Of a stretch of 64,000 bases of DNA, positions 12,142-22,896 are shown in pieces. Source of the DNA: Adiantum capillus-veneris. Lineage: Eukaryota; Streptophyta; Polypodiopsida; Polypodiales; Pteridaceae. Position 1 is the stretch's first letter. The number at the start of each line of letters is the position of its first letter. Where the stretch lies: NCBI GenBank assembly GCA_014529385.2, contig CM043967.1, positions 82,921,778 through 82,985,777 of the forward strand, given 5' to 3'. The position numbers were made by a program, and so were the translations under genes. Under the pieces are notes generated by a model. That model was given only the letters and a program-made list of their open reading frames with translations. It had not been told where the DNA came from and did not search any database.

Positions 12142-12843
12142 CTATCCTCTATCCATCACACTCAACCGCAACTCTTGCATTTTCTCAAAAAAATCTTGTA
12201 TGGTTAGAACCCAATTTTGGGGCACGACTACTACACCCCTGTTCCCATGGTTCTCCTCATAAATAACATCCCTCGGACCATGTGGTTGGGTAGAAACCAC
12301 TGCTTCATAACCCAACACACCCTGGTCAATCTTCTTTTTTATTTTCTTGCTCTTCGCCTTCGCAATCACCACTGCTCCATTATAATTATTGGGGCTTTCA
12401 AAGTCCACCTTTTCCCTCACTTTAGGATGTAGGAACGCCATGAATTTGTCCAGTTTGAAGTAGTCACCATTAGCCAACTACATGGCTGCCACTGACTCTA
12501 CCCAACAAGCTTGAAAATGATTCAAAAACAAACCGAATTCTTCACTTACATCTTGTTTGAGCTTCTTCAGTTTGGCATCCATCTCGACTAGGGATGCCTC
12601 TTTGCAAAAATCATGTAAGAAACGCGCCCGTAGAGCCAACCAAGCATGCCTTGACTCACCTTCCAATGCTTCGTACCACACTTTTGCTTTACCGCGCATT
12701 ACCAACGAAAAAATTTGCATCTTGCAGTCCTCGTTTGACATATGTAGTGATAGCATATATAGCTCAAAATCCACAATCCACTTGTCTGGACTCTCTTCAC
12801 ATGTGAAAATTGGACCATAACTCCAAGATGCCATCTCTACCAA
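12142..12843 (-). pseudogene. Gypsy Gag fragment of element H
   Basis: Two frames (12843-12478 and 12477-12142) together look like a plant retrotransposon Gag capsid region. The first carries the usual pattern of a helix with CEESPDKWI, then RGKAKVWYEAL and a run ending LFLNHFQACW. The second continues with a lysine-rich stretch, KAKSKKIKKKI. A stop separates them. The CCHC knuckle follows downstream in another frame. Gag would form the particle that packages the element RNA. Identification rests on motif pattern rather than alignment. Confidence 0.75.
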
Positions 12844-13132
12844 TGAAAAAACATGTTCTTCTTTGCCAAATTAAGAACAATCAATGTGGTAGGTTGCTTC
12901 TTGATGCTCCATGTCATAGTAGCCCTCGCAAATAAATTGGCACATGTACTGTGTGCCCAATCTACAAATGTGTAACCATTGAGCTGCATAGCTAAAAGAG
13001 TGCACATAGACGTGCCCTCTTTTGGATAGCTAAAAGCAAAAAAATTAGTTAATTTTTTCAAGAACATATGAACGTAATTTTGGTCTTTGAAGAATCATAT
13101 GGAGAATAAATTCAAAAACAATGAACCTAAGT

Positions 13133-13320
13133 TATGCAAGAAGCTTAGGAATCCACCTTTCTTAATTTAGGTAAGAGCTCTTGTAGACAACCAACCTTGA
13201 TTTGGTTAAGAGCTTAGAAATCCACCTTTTTAAAGATAGTAAATAGCTAATATAGAAATCCGAGTCTTGATTTAGTAAGGAGCTTAGCAATCCACCTTTC
13301 TTGATTTAGATGAACACGCG
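13133..13320. repeat. Degenerate ~70-bp tandem repeat, 3 copies
   Basis: The block AGCTTAGNAATCCACC recurs at 13142, 13211 and 13281, spaced 69 and 70 bases. Each copy is followed by a variable CTTGATTTAG-like segment. It lies just upstream (in minus orientation) of the Gag fragment of H and could be part of that element's leader or LTR. Confidence 0.75.
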
Positions 13321-13769
13321 TCTTCCTTAAAATCCGACTTCCCATTTATTTATATAGAGAGATGCATTGGGTCACATTTTCTTGGTGCAAAACAATTGCA
13401 GCTTGCCTGACCAGGCCTTACATACAAGCTTTAGCCCTTAGTCCGATGCCTCTAGGTACCCATAGCCTCATATAGCACATTTTCTAGCTCGTGCCAACTT
13501 TGGTTGCACCATCGTTTATAAAACTGATGCATAAAAGCATTCCCATGATGTATGTTATGGGTCAAGCAATGGCAATAGTAAGCAACAAGTTTTTGAGGAG
13601 TAGATGACTCCAATAGTTACCGGATTGTGAAAGTGCTTGAAGATTCCAATGCACGACCTAATGCACCAAGAGTGGGAGAAGCGAGAGAAGAACTGGGGAG
13701 ACAATGAAAGGTCTGAGTCAAAACTTGGTGGTGTAGTGCAAATCAAAATGAGAGAGAAGCAAGCCTATG

Positions 13770-14300
13770 AGAACATGAGAGATTCCTTCCAGATGAAGTG
13801 AAAAACTTGTGCATCCTTCAAACCTTCGCTACCTCTATTGTGCTCCATTTAACAAGGGAACAAAAATTGAATATGGTTTATCAAGAGAAAGGTTATTGGA
13901 GCATCATATTATGCAAAATGCAGCTCTTATGGACATGTATGGCAAGTGTGGCTCTTTTCTTGCAACATCATCTCTTGGAGTGTGCTAATTGCAACAAATT
14001 CTAAAAAATGGCAAGGTGGGCTTGCAAATAGATGCATCTTGTGGGCATCCTTTCAAATGTTGAAAAGGAAAGTCACACAAACCGTCAATTTTTCTTGTTG
14101 TAAAGACCTCATCATGCATAACTTGGCCTTACTTAGCAATTACCATTGTCTAAATGGTGCTACAATTAAAACTATCAACAAAAGAAAGCAAATGCATCAT
14201 GACTTATTGACTTGAAGGATGTTGGAGCCGTTTGATTTTCCCTTGTCAGTATGTATGGCGAGTGTGGTTCTTGAGAGTTTGAGGCAAGGGTTGTTGGGAT
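13770..14300 (+). pseudogene. PPR-type RNA-binding protein pseudogene
   Basis: Pieces in shifting frames read like a plant pentatricopeptide repeat protein. FLPDEV, then LCILQTFA, resembles the loop FxPDEVTFxxILKACA. ALMDMYGKCGS resembles the NALIDMYGKCGS helix. CNIISWSVLIAT resembles the RDVVSWNxLI segment. Near 14245 a second LVSMYGECGS appears. PPR proteins bind organelle RNA and guide editing or processing. Several frameshifts and stops within about 500 bp make this a dead fragment, probably of the PLS/DYW class. Gypsy element B inserted just downstream at 14461. Confidence 0.65.
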
Positions 14301-14461
14301 ATGATTTCTACCCAAGATACAATATCTATATCCATGTACCATTTCTTAATGGGAGCACTAATTTTGAAAACTTGAAGGTGACATATCTCTTTTCGTGCAT
14401 TTTAGATTCAAAAAGAAAACCGAACCTCCTATTTTGGAGGAGAAACATGTACAACCCTTCA

Positions 14462-14584
14462 TGTAAGGACATGGGTCCTACGGGCAAGGCCACCGGCACG
14501 ACCGGACAGTGTGTACGCTAGGGGGAGGCTATAAGATAGCACGGTTAGGTGGAGACTAGCAGATGCATTACCACCGCCCTTTCA
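14462..14584 (+). repeat. 5' LTR of gypsy element B
   Basis: This 123-bp repeat begins TGTAAGGACATGGGTCC and ends CACCGCCCTTTCA; the partner is at 20611-20736. It contains a TATA-like CTATAAGAT at about 14529. It is very short for a gypsy LTR. Confidence 0.92.
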
Positions 14585-14585
14585 C

Positions 14586-14597
14586 TGGTATCCAAGC
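14586..14597 (+). other. Primer-binding site of element B, tRNA-Met type
   Basis: TGGTATCCAAGC follows the 5' LTR by one base and matches the initiator tRNA-Met primer site TGGTATCAGAGC with two differences, as expected for an aged copy. Confidence 0.75.
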
Positions 14598-14739
14598 TAT
14601 TTTTGGGAGGAGTTGAAAAGCGGGTTGCATGTGCGAGCGATGCGCTGCTTCTCTCCCACGTTCTGCAGATAGCGACGCCTCCCATGTGCAGCAAAAAGAA
14701 GATAGGCACAGGAAAACAGTTTCCTGTGCGAAGTGCGCG

Positions 14740-14916
14740 TGTAAGACCTAGGGAACTAAGACCTGGGATCCTCCTCCCTACCGCCCCTTATATAGGCCTA
14801 GCTCCTAGCTCTTGCCCTAAGCGGATCTCCAATCCACACTGGTCCAGTCCAGTCCCTTGGCCTAGGTCCCTGACCCCCTAGGTTGGGCCTTGCCCCGTAG
14901 GACCCTTGTCCTGACA
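14740..14916 (-). repeat. Left LTR of element C (minus)
   Basis: This 177-bp LTR reads 5' to 3' on the minus strand. It contains a TATATAAGGGGC-type TATA box. It differs from the inverted partner by about 10 substitutions (about 5.6%). Confidence 0.85.
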
Positions 14917-15938
14917 TTACTCCCCCCTTAAGGAAGAGTTTTCGTCCTCGAAAACACAAGTAGTAATATCTTCTTAAGAATATTGATTTTTTCCTTATTG
15001 ACGTCCCATACGTGAGCCAGTTGTCTGTATGACCGATAATTGGTGCAGTGAGGAGGTTCAATGAAACCAAGAGCAACATCTTGATTTTCAACATTGTTGT
15101 CCTTTTGCAACCACTTGGGTGTAAATGGTAACTCCATTTATAACTCACTTAAGTACTGTAAAGGAGTAACCACAACTAAGAGTTGTCCAAAAGCATAAAC
15201 AGTTTTCAGATCTTTTGAAGGTACTGGAATTATGCAAGGAAACCTTGGCGCAACTTTCCATGCAGTTGTGAGCCAGATTTCCTACTCGCGTGATTATCTT
15301 GAAAAGTTCATAGATAGGGAGTTTCCTCTTGTTAGAATTCTGAATAGTTTGGAAGACAAAGAACTACATGTTCTTCCCTAATGAAGGTTACTTGCCAACA
15401 TACTTTGTCAGCACACCTGGTAAGTCCTTGACGTATGAAACTATTGAAACAATCTCCAACCCCACCACAACAGGTGTTCAAAGCTGAAAACCGTACTTAA
15501 GCAAATTCTAGAATAGGGAGAAAATCATCTATTCAGAAATGCGTTGTGCTAACGTATGCTCTTAGCAGATCCTTTAGCAAAAGAAATATTTGTAAGTTGC
15601 CCATCCAACACGAGATGAATAGCGGCAGTAAGAGTGAGGTGTTGTTCCCTAACCACTTACAGACAGTCTTCCTTGATTGTTGATAAACTAGGACTCAATC
15701 ATTGAGTATCCAGCCATATATTTTATATGGAGTAAAGACAACCAACTAGTTTGAAAGCGGGTGGATTGGAGTAAGCTCCTAGAGATTAGACCATCCAACC
15801 ATAGATACCCATCTTGAGCCAGTGCCTTGTATGGCAGGGTGTAAACTCATAATAAATTTGTAGGAGAGTGCACATGTAGTGCAAAAAGGTGTAGATAGAA
15901 TAAAAGTCCATGAAAACTCTTCCTTAAGGGAGGAGTAA
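14917..15938 (-). pseudogene. Integrase C-terminal remnant inside element C
   Basis: Minus-strand sequence near 15269-15304 reads FKIITRVGNLAH, matching the integrase C-terminal pattern (GPFKIIERVGxxAYxL) of chromovirus gypsy elements. Further along, minus-strand sequence at about 14940-14965 encodes the FEDEN-type tail that often ends such polyproteins just before the polypurine tract. The part from about 15350 to 15938 shows no clear coding motif in either direction. The point where minus- and plus-oriented halves meet was not located. Confidence 0.55.
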
Positions 15939-16115
15939 TGTCAAGACAAGGGTCCTACGGGGCAAGGCCCAACCTAGGGGGTCAGGGACCTAGGCCAAGG
16001 GCCAGGACTGGACTAGTGTGGACTAGGGATCCGCTTAGGTCAAGAGCTAGGAGCTAGGCCTATATAAGGGGCAGTAGGGAGGAGGATCCCAGGTCTTAGT
16101 TCGCTAGGTCTTACA
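15939..16115 (+). repeat. Right LTR of element C (plus)
   Basis: This is the inverted partner of 14740-14916, beginning TGTCAAGACAAGGG and ending GGTCTTACA. The TATA-like TATATAAGG is at 16061-16069. The polypurine-like AAGGGAGGAG lies immediately upstream at about 15926-15935. Confidence 0.85.
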
Positions 16116-16721
16116 GCACGTGGACAGACATCGTAACAACCAATCGCGACCGCCCCACCTACGCCCTCCACAACAGGTGACCAAGACGGGAGACCAAGGC
16201 AAACTCGACGACACCTAGTCTTCGAAGGCTTCCGTTGGCGCCATTGGTTGCGCGCGTAGGAAGGCCCGCTTAACCCTTGCATGAAGGAGGGTTGAACCCA
16301 TCCCATGAGGGTAAGAGGCCAACACTTTACCATCAAGCTATTGACCCTTGTTGTGTATAACAATGAAAGATAGCATACTTGCATTGAAAGGAAAGCTAGA
16401 AGGAAAGGGAAAGCTTCAAACTTCAAGGAAGTAGTTTCACCCTTCCTTTTCACTTCTTGGAGGAAGGCAAGTTTTCCTCAAAAATTCTTTTTTTCTCAAG
16501 AAGGTAGCTTCAAAGTGAGCAAAAGCCTTCACAAAAACGACGAGTTTTTGTGAAGAGACAACAAAGGTGTTCTTATAATGACCGACACGTGAAGCGCTAC
16601 AGTTCTCACAAGACGAGGTTCGGATGCAACACAAATTGCGGAGCATACAAAACACAAAGACTTCAATTTCACAAGGTACAAGTTGATATTTTTTCTCTCT
16701 TTACATTAATGTGTGTTTACC

Positions 16722-16913
16722 ATGGCCAGTGAGGATATCCCACCTATACACACTTTTAATTTTGAGCATGTAGATCAAAATCAGGGCACCATGGGTGCTA
16801 CTGACACTAATATGCATGATGATCTAGGAGATCATGGGCTTGTAGATATGGCTTCTTTCAAGACTTTGGAACATCGCCAAAGCGTACTTGAAAGCAACCT
16901 CTCTGCACTATAA
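16722..16913 (+). pseudogene. Gag N-terminal fragment of element B
   Basis: An ATG in strong context (ACCATGG) at 16722 opens about 63 codons, MASEDIPPIHTF onward, rich in Asp and His. This is where Gag should start in B. The frame is cut at about 16911 by the junction with the inverted pol block. The capsid core and zinc knuckle are absent from the whole element. Confidence 0.65.
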
Positions 16914-19190
16914 TTGATCTTGTGCACACTTGCCACGTAATGACTCTAAAAATCCACTCTTTATTTCTGTGAAAGCAAGTGAATTAATTTGAGGCATCCG
17001 ACTTAGTGCATCCGCTACCACATTATATCGCCCCTTGCAATATTGTAGCTTACAATCATAATCTTGAAGGATTTCGGCCCATCTAGATTTACGGCCCTTC
17101 AAGTCCGTTTGAGTAGTAAACCATTTGATGCTCTCATGGTGAAAAACTACTTCAAACTCGACACCATATAAATAGTGTCGCCACTTTCGTAAAGAGTGAA
17201 TTATGGCATAGAGCTCTCTCTCATAGACAGAATAATTTTGTTGAGCTCTATCTAACTTTTTACTTTCAAAGGCTATAGGTCTTCCCTCCTGGAGAAGTAC
17301 TGTACCAATTGCTTTATCACTAGCATCAGTCTCTACCACAAATGGCTTAAGTGGGTCGACGATTGCTAGGATGGGAGCAGTGGCTATAGCTACCTTGAGC
17401 TATTTAAAATTGCATTTTTCGGCTTCTTCCCAAGAAAAGGTCTTACCTTTTGCTTTAAGTTGATCCGTCATAGGAACAAAAATTTTGGCATAATCACGGA
17501 TATACTGTCGATAAAATCTAGCCATGCCTAAAAATATTTGAAGCTCCTCAACCGTGTTGGGATGTGGCCATCAAAGAATGGCAAGGACCTTGTCACTGTC
17601 CATTTTGATGCCAGAATAAGAGATCAGATGACCGAGGTAGTGTATCTCTGTTTTAAAGAAATCGCACTTGCTTTGCTTAGCATACAACACGTGAGCTCGT
17701 AGCTGTTCGAACACTAATCGTAAGTGTTCTATGTGTTCATCTTCAGTCTTACTGTAAATGAGAATGTCATCAAGGAAAATCACTACAAATTTTCCAAGAT
17801 AGGGACGTAAGACACTATCCATGAGTGTCATAAATGTGGTTGGAGCATTGGTTAGACCAAAAGGCATAACCAAAAATTCAAAATGCCCAAACCGTGTTCT
17901 AAAGGCAGTTTTGGAGATATCTTGCAGTAGGATATGCACCTGGTGGTATCCTGAATGAAGATCTATCTTTGTATAGTATCTTGCCCCATGGAGTTGATCA
18001 AACAACTCATCCATTAGAGGTAGAGGATACTTGTTCTTGATGGTTATCGCATTTAATCCACGATAATCTATGCACATGCGCATAGTACCATCTTTCTTTT
18101 TTACCAATAGAATTGGTGATTCCCAAGGCAAAGTGCGAGGTCTAATGAAATCACGAGCGAGGTAGTTAGCCAACTGACTCTCAACCTCCTTAGCTTCTTT
18201 AGCACTCATACGATAAGGTGGTTTACTCACCGGTTTAGTTCATGGCAAGACATCTATGCCATGATGCACATCACGTGTAGGGGGTAAACCCGGTGGTAAA
18301 TCACTTGAGAACACATCACTATACGTCGTGAGTAAGTGAGTCAGCTTTTGCCGTGCAAAAGGAGAAATTAAACTAGAGTTATGCTGGGATGGAGAATCTT
18401 GTAATTCCTGTAATGTTTGTTTTACAACAGTTGCACGTTGCTCCAAAGAATTAAAATTGAGAGCACTTTGCTCTTTAGATTTGTTAACACTTTGCTTATT
18501 AGAATTCTTTTCACTTTGTATACCATTACTAGAATTCACCGTACTTTGCTCTTGAGAATTCACAAGACTTGGAGACAAGCAGTAACACAAAAAGACTTCA
18601 TCTATTAAATCTGCTTTCTACAAAATAGAAAGCTCGGCTGTACATATAAGAGGTGCAGATGGTATACTTTTCTCATCAAGCAAAAGCACATGTTTACCAT
18701 TGGCCATGAAGGATAAGGAGTTGTGTTCATAACTAGTGTTCAATGTGTTTCCTAAACCATGTAGCCACTCCCGTCCTAAACCTACATCATCACGGTCCAT
18801 ATTCATAACTTGGAAGTCATCGTATGATCTTGAACAATAAGCTCAACCCCTTGAACTACCGTGTCCCATACTTCTTTATCATTCCCAGATATCTGCTCCA
18901 CCACATACTTGTGAGAGCAGGGAGTGCGTAAGCTTCAATTCCTTGACTAGCTTATAGTTCAAGAAGTTATGAGTTGCACCGTCATCCACTAAAATATGAA
19001 CACGTTGTCCGTTAATACTGCCATGCATGCGAATCAAATCATGGGGGCCAGAGGTGGGCTGCCACATTGAAGCAGGCACACAACACTTGTGCTTTTCTTC
19101 CAAATGAAGAACCTCTACATCACAATATTTAGGAGATGAATCTAATGTGAGGCGTTGCACCGTGTGCATGGCCTTTTCTTCGCGTAGTTA
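16908..19190 (-). pseudogene. Inverted protease-RT-RNase H block of element B
   Basis: Reading on the minus strand from 19190 down: retropepsin with VDDGATHNF (19169-18879); a linker (18806-18240) with several breaks; reverse transcriptase with [22 protein letters not shown] and FLDD (18230-17571); and RNase H from ETDASDKAIG to NVVADALSRM (17339-16908). This is chromovirus order, but opposite to the LTRs, primer site, Gag start and integrase of B. The RNase H end (16912 side) should join integrase, which instead starts at about 19190 on plus. The block was therefore flipped after insertion. Stops separate the pieces. Confidence 0.9.
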
Positions 19191-19861
19191 AAAGTTCCAA
19201 AACACAGAGCTCCACCCCTACTCAAGAAGAGATTAAGCGATGGAAGAATTTGTTCATTGATGATGGATAATTACTCCGCAAAGGTAGAGTATGTGTGCCA
19301 AAGGACTCAGACACTAGGTGCCAAATTTTATTTGAGTGTCACGATAGTCCAACTGCTAGTCATCTAGGTATTCGTAAGACGTATGCTTTAGTTCGACGGC
19401 AATTTTATTGGCCGGGCTTACATCATGATGTTCAAGAGCACGTACTAAACTACCAACACTGACAAGTTAATAAGGCAGAGCGTCTCAATGTAGGTGGCCT
19501 TTTACATCCTTTATAGATTCCACAAGGTAAGTGGGAGAGTATCTCTATGGATTTTGTAGTAGAACTACCTACTACAAATCGTGGCCATGATGCCATATGG
19601 GTAATTGTAGACCGTCTCACCAAGATGGGTCGATTCATTGCCACTAAGACTACAGTTAAGACACCAAAATTAGAACGGCTATTTGTAGAGCACATATATA
19701 TAAACTCTATGGTCTACCAGCTAGTATCATTAGTGATAGAGATCGAAAGTTTGATAATCACTTCTGGAGAGCTGTGATCCAAAAGATGGAAACTAAACTT
19801 AATCTAAGTACGACTGATCATCCAGAAACGGATGGTCAAACAAAAAGAGTTAAGCAAGTGC

Positions 19862-19986
19862 TATAATAGTTCAAAGCTTGTGACTATAGGGTTTAGTCCA
19901 TTTATGCTTTTATAATAATTCAAAGCTTATAATAGTTCAAAGCTTGTGACTATAGGGTTTAGTCCATTTATGCTTTTATATGGATT
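19862..19986 (+). repeat. 66-bp tandem duplication in element B integrase
   Basis: The segment starting TATAATAGTTCAAAGCTTG at 19862 recurs at 19928, nearly identical, up to CTTTTATA at about 19980. The second copy leads into the preserved downstream integrase sequence. Confidence 0.9.
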
Positions 19987-20597
19987 TCAACCTAGATCAC
20001 CCGTTACGGTGGGGTTGTCTAAGGAGAAGATATAGCAAGCGAAGGATTTTCTCCAAGACCATTTTGACATGCTTCGAGTTGCTTGACAAAATGTTAAGCA
20101 AGCTCAAGATCGATATAAGAAGTACGCAATGAGCATCGTCGTCTTGCTACTTTCGAAGAAGGAGACAAGGTTTTCCTCAAAGTTCGGGAGTATTCAGAAA
20201 GTTTGAAGACGGGAAAAGTTGCTAAACTTTCACCAGTACGCTATTGTGGACTGTTTACCATTCTCAAACGTATAGGTCAAGTGGCCTATAAGTTAGCTCT
20301 TGTAGAGCACTCACGAGTTCATCCTGTTTTTCATGTTAGCCGTTTACTAAAACAGCTAGGACAGAATGATAATGTCATTGACACAGGTGTGTTAGTTGAC
20401 CTTATCTAACTGCCAAGCATCCCTCATGAGCCCGAAAAGATTTTGGATTCTCATGAGCTTCGTACCAGACATCATGTCAGACGACAGGTGTTGGTAAAAT
20501 GGCTAGATAGAACTGAAGAAGGTTCTACATGGGAGAATGTCTCCGCACTTAAGAAACGTTTTCCTACGTTCATTTTCGAGGACGAAAATGATTCTCC

Positions 20598-20607
20598 AAG
20601 GGGGGGA
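20598..20607 (+). other. Polypurine tract of element B
   Basis: AAGGGGGGGA lies just before the 3' LTR, overlapping the last codons of the chromodomain frame. Confidence 0.85.
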
Positions 20608-20610
20608 TAA

Positions 20611-20736
20611 TGTAAGGACATGGGTCCTACAACGGGCAAGGCCACCGGCACGGTTGGATAGTGTGTACGCTAGATGGAGGCTATAAGATAGCACGGTTGG
20701 GTGGAGACTAGCACACGCATTACCACCACCCTTTCA
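20611..20736 (+). repeat. 3' LTR of gypsy element B
   Basis: This 126-bp partner of 14462-14584 begins TGTAAGGACATGGGTCC and ends ACCACCCTTTCA. The exact target duplication CTTCA follows at 20737-20741. Confidence 0.92.
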
Positions 20737-20908
20737 CTTCAACATTGGAGGAGAAGCATAATGTTGGAGGAGAAAAACAATATTTTTGCCTTCATGATGT
20801 GATGTTGATGCAAGCCTTATTAGAGCAATCTCATGAGTAGCTATCAATTTGGTAGAAGTGCTCCCTGCATAGTCCTCACCGGTACACCACCTGCCGCACA
20901 CATTGGCA

Positions 20909-20910
<2 letters not shown>

Positions 20911-20988
<78 letters not shown>
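20911..20988. repeat. Compound (GT)n(GA)n microsatellite
   Basis: About 21 GT units (20911-20952) run directly into about 17 GA units. The same compound order recurs at 26955-27039. Confidence 0.96.
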
Positions 20989-20989
<1 letters not shown>

Positions 20990-22896
20990 GGACATCTACA
21001 AAAGACCAATGTGAAGGTTTTGGAAAAATTACTAGGCAATAAATCCCCTCTCCCACTCTCTGCGCAATACCACACTCTGCACGTGACCAGTCGCACAAAC
21101 ACACACCCCCCCGGGTTAATGTGGTAGCTGCCTCTAGAGCATCCTCTTAGATAACACAGTAGGTAGCTTTTCATTGTGATTATTAATCCTCAAATCTTGT
21201 ACCAGAATCGGTATTTATAAACCAGGGGAGGGTTCTACCCCTCACTTAGCCTTGGTGCTTATTTCTTTCTGTGAGTGAGAGCATAAATAGTGAGCTTTTC
21301 TGAGTGCGTGAACTACTACGGAGATGATGGAACACAAGGACACATCTCAGGTTGGTTAAAAAGATATGGTTTTTGATTTTTTAGTACTCTGCAAAAGCGT
21401 GCTTAACACTTAGTTGGTTAATGATGGTTACGTCCGTTTATTGGTTGGATTAAGCAGTTTGTCTGTGTCATTTCTCTCACATGGGTTCGTGCCTCTGTTT
21501 ACTGTCTCAATTGCGGATTCTTGTTCACTTACTGGCTTGTTAAACATAACACATTTAATGAGGTTCTTTTACTCATGGTTTAGGATATTGGTGCTATAAA
21601 TCTTTGGTTTCATGCCGAAAACTCTTTGTCCTTGTCTTATGCTACCGAAAACTTAGTGGATTTAAAAACTTAAGGTATACTTAATAGTCAATGGCTTTTG
21701 TATTACTTAACACCAAAGGGTGATTGATTGACTGTTTGAATGCATACTTTGATATTATTTTAACCGAAGTTACTAAGTGTGGTAATGAGATTACCTTTGT
21801 TGTTGTAGCATTTTTAAAGGATAACTTGACTAGATTGGCTTACTAATTATAGTATGGTAGATTCCATTTAGCATTTGATTTTGCCTAGCCAAGTTGGCTA
21901 CCTTGAAAACTATCAATGGTTTATTTTGGTTCTAAACGTTGTGGAGTTGGAGACATTTTTTATGCTGCTTAGAGAAACAAGACAAAAGTTAGCTTAAAAA
22001 TCTGCCAATATAATTTGATAAATGATTAAAAATTGACCTATAGAGTTTTTAGGAGAGTATGACACTTGGATCAAAAGGGGTTGTGGCCTTCTAATCAAGA
22101 ATCATATGTATAGCATTACCTTATAATTTTTTTCTAAAAAATGGGGCTAAATAGAAACCAATACGTATAACTACTCTAAAGAGCTTCTAAAAACACAACA
22201 ACAATAGAGAGCTCGTTACATAAAATCTTCGGACAATTGTTTAAGTTAAAAAAAATTTGTAAGTTGGACATGGATAACAACTAATATAGTCCATTGACAC
22301 CTGTAAAACACATCCAAAGCTAACGAATGTGTTGTCTTGTTTAGATGATGCAATTGAGGACTATCCTTTCTTGATTTTATTTTTTTTTGGCTTGAAGCAA
22401 TTATCAGTCCGTGACTTCAGTGGCTCCTACTACTGGAACTACTTCTTTGATTGGTTGTTGTCATTTTGCATTAGAATGAGATCTCATTTGTATAGCCATG
22501 TACAAAGATAATTCTAAGACAGAGTTGTTTTTGTACGAATCATTGTCAACTTTCTAAAGCCAACTATCTTTTGAATGTAAAAGTTCATCTATGTCTTATT
22601 ATATAATTAAAACAACTACACACACATATATACATACTTACATGATGTATAAAGACATTGGAAGCGGGAATAAATGAGAGATTAGTGTGAGTGTTTCTAT
22701 GTGTGCTCACAAGTGAGCTCGAGAAACTGTATAGGATTCACCATTCAAAATCATCCATTCAAAACTGTTGGTAAGAGCAAGCAAGACTCGTCGTATGTGG
22801 GTCATGCGAGCTTGTCTACTTTATAAGGGAGAGATAACATATACGAGGGAAGTGCCACGAGGGGAGCAGAGAATAGGTGGTTTGAAGCATGATGAA
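20989..22896. other. Anonymous AT-rich sequence
   Basis: No coding pattern longer than about 60 codons, no known motif and no repeat partner in the window. Poly-T and poly-A runs are common around 22125-22390. Confidence 0.5.

Larger units (their letters stand above)
9086..12843 (-). mobile_element. Decayed Ty3/gypsy remnant (element H)
   Basis: Fragments on the minus strand run in gypsy order from high to low coordinates: Gag, CCHC knuckle, protease C-terminus, reverse transcriptase, degenerate first RNase H, second RNase H. Integrase and recognisable LTRs are missing. Several signatures match element G in this window: the block before the protease (STRR end), ILGRPWL of the protease, and the tandem RNase H arrangement. 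H is therefore an older relative of G. A second RNase H of archaeal type is known from the plant Tat lineage of gypsy elements. Many frameshifts and stops mark H as long dead. Confidence 0.85.
14740..16115. mobile_element. Element C: two LTRs in inverted orientation
   Basis: A 177-bp sequence at 14740-14916 (minus) recurs inverted at 15939-16115 (plus). Each reads TGTC(A/G)(A/G)GACAAGGG...GGTCTTACA, with LTR-type TG/CA ends. Each is preceded, in its own orientation, by the same internal 3' end AACTCTTCCTTAAGGG(G/A)GGAG, a polypurine tract. So two 3' ends face outward around about 1 kb. The outer flanks GCGCG (14735-14739) and GCACG (16116-16120) look like a target duplication with one CpG-type change. 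It is an LTR-derived rearrangement inserted in the leader of B, not a DNA transposon. Confidence 0.8.
19190..20610 (+). pseudogene. Integrase and chromodomain of element B
   Basis: Plus-strand pieces include the His/Cys zinc region with HLGIRKTYALVRRQFYWPG (the downstream Cys pair is damaged, with a stop), and the core start SMDFVVELPTTNRGHDAIWV. The middle of the core is deleted, and a 66-bp tandem duplication lies at 19862-19986 around YNSSKLVTIGFSPF. The C-terminal barrel follows (SPVRYCGLFTILKRIGQVAYKL, 20203-20409). After one in-frame stop at 20407 comes a chromodomain, HHVRRQVLVKWLDR then STWEN, ending FEDEN...TAA at 20608, directly before the 3' LTR. Chromodomains steer integration to particular chromatin. 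Multiple stops make it inactive. Confidence 0.88.
14462..20736 (+). mobile_element. Short-LTR chromodomain Ty3/gypsy element (B)
   Basis: Two 123/126-bp repeats with TG...CA ends bracket the element. Both are flanked by the exact 5-bp duplication CTTCA (14457-14461 and 20737-20741), so the ends are original. A primer site follows the left LTR and a G-rich polypurine tract precedes the right one, fixing plus orientation. Inside are a Gag start, an inverted protease-RT-RNase H block and a plus-strand integrase with a C-terminal chromodomain. That places B among plant chromoviruses. LTRs differ by about 10 substitutions plus a 3-bp indel (about 8%), so B is old. Element C sits in its leader. Confidence 0.92.

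Noticed and set aside
14740-16115. DNA transposon or MITE with 177-bp terminal inverted repeats
   Set aside because: The repeats have LTR-type TG/CA ends, a TATA box and adjacent polypurine tracts, and the interior carries integrase C-terminal sequence on the minus strand.
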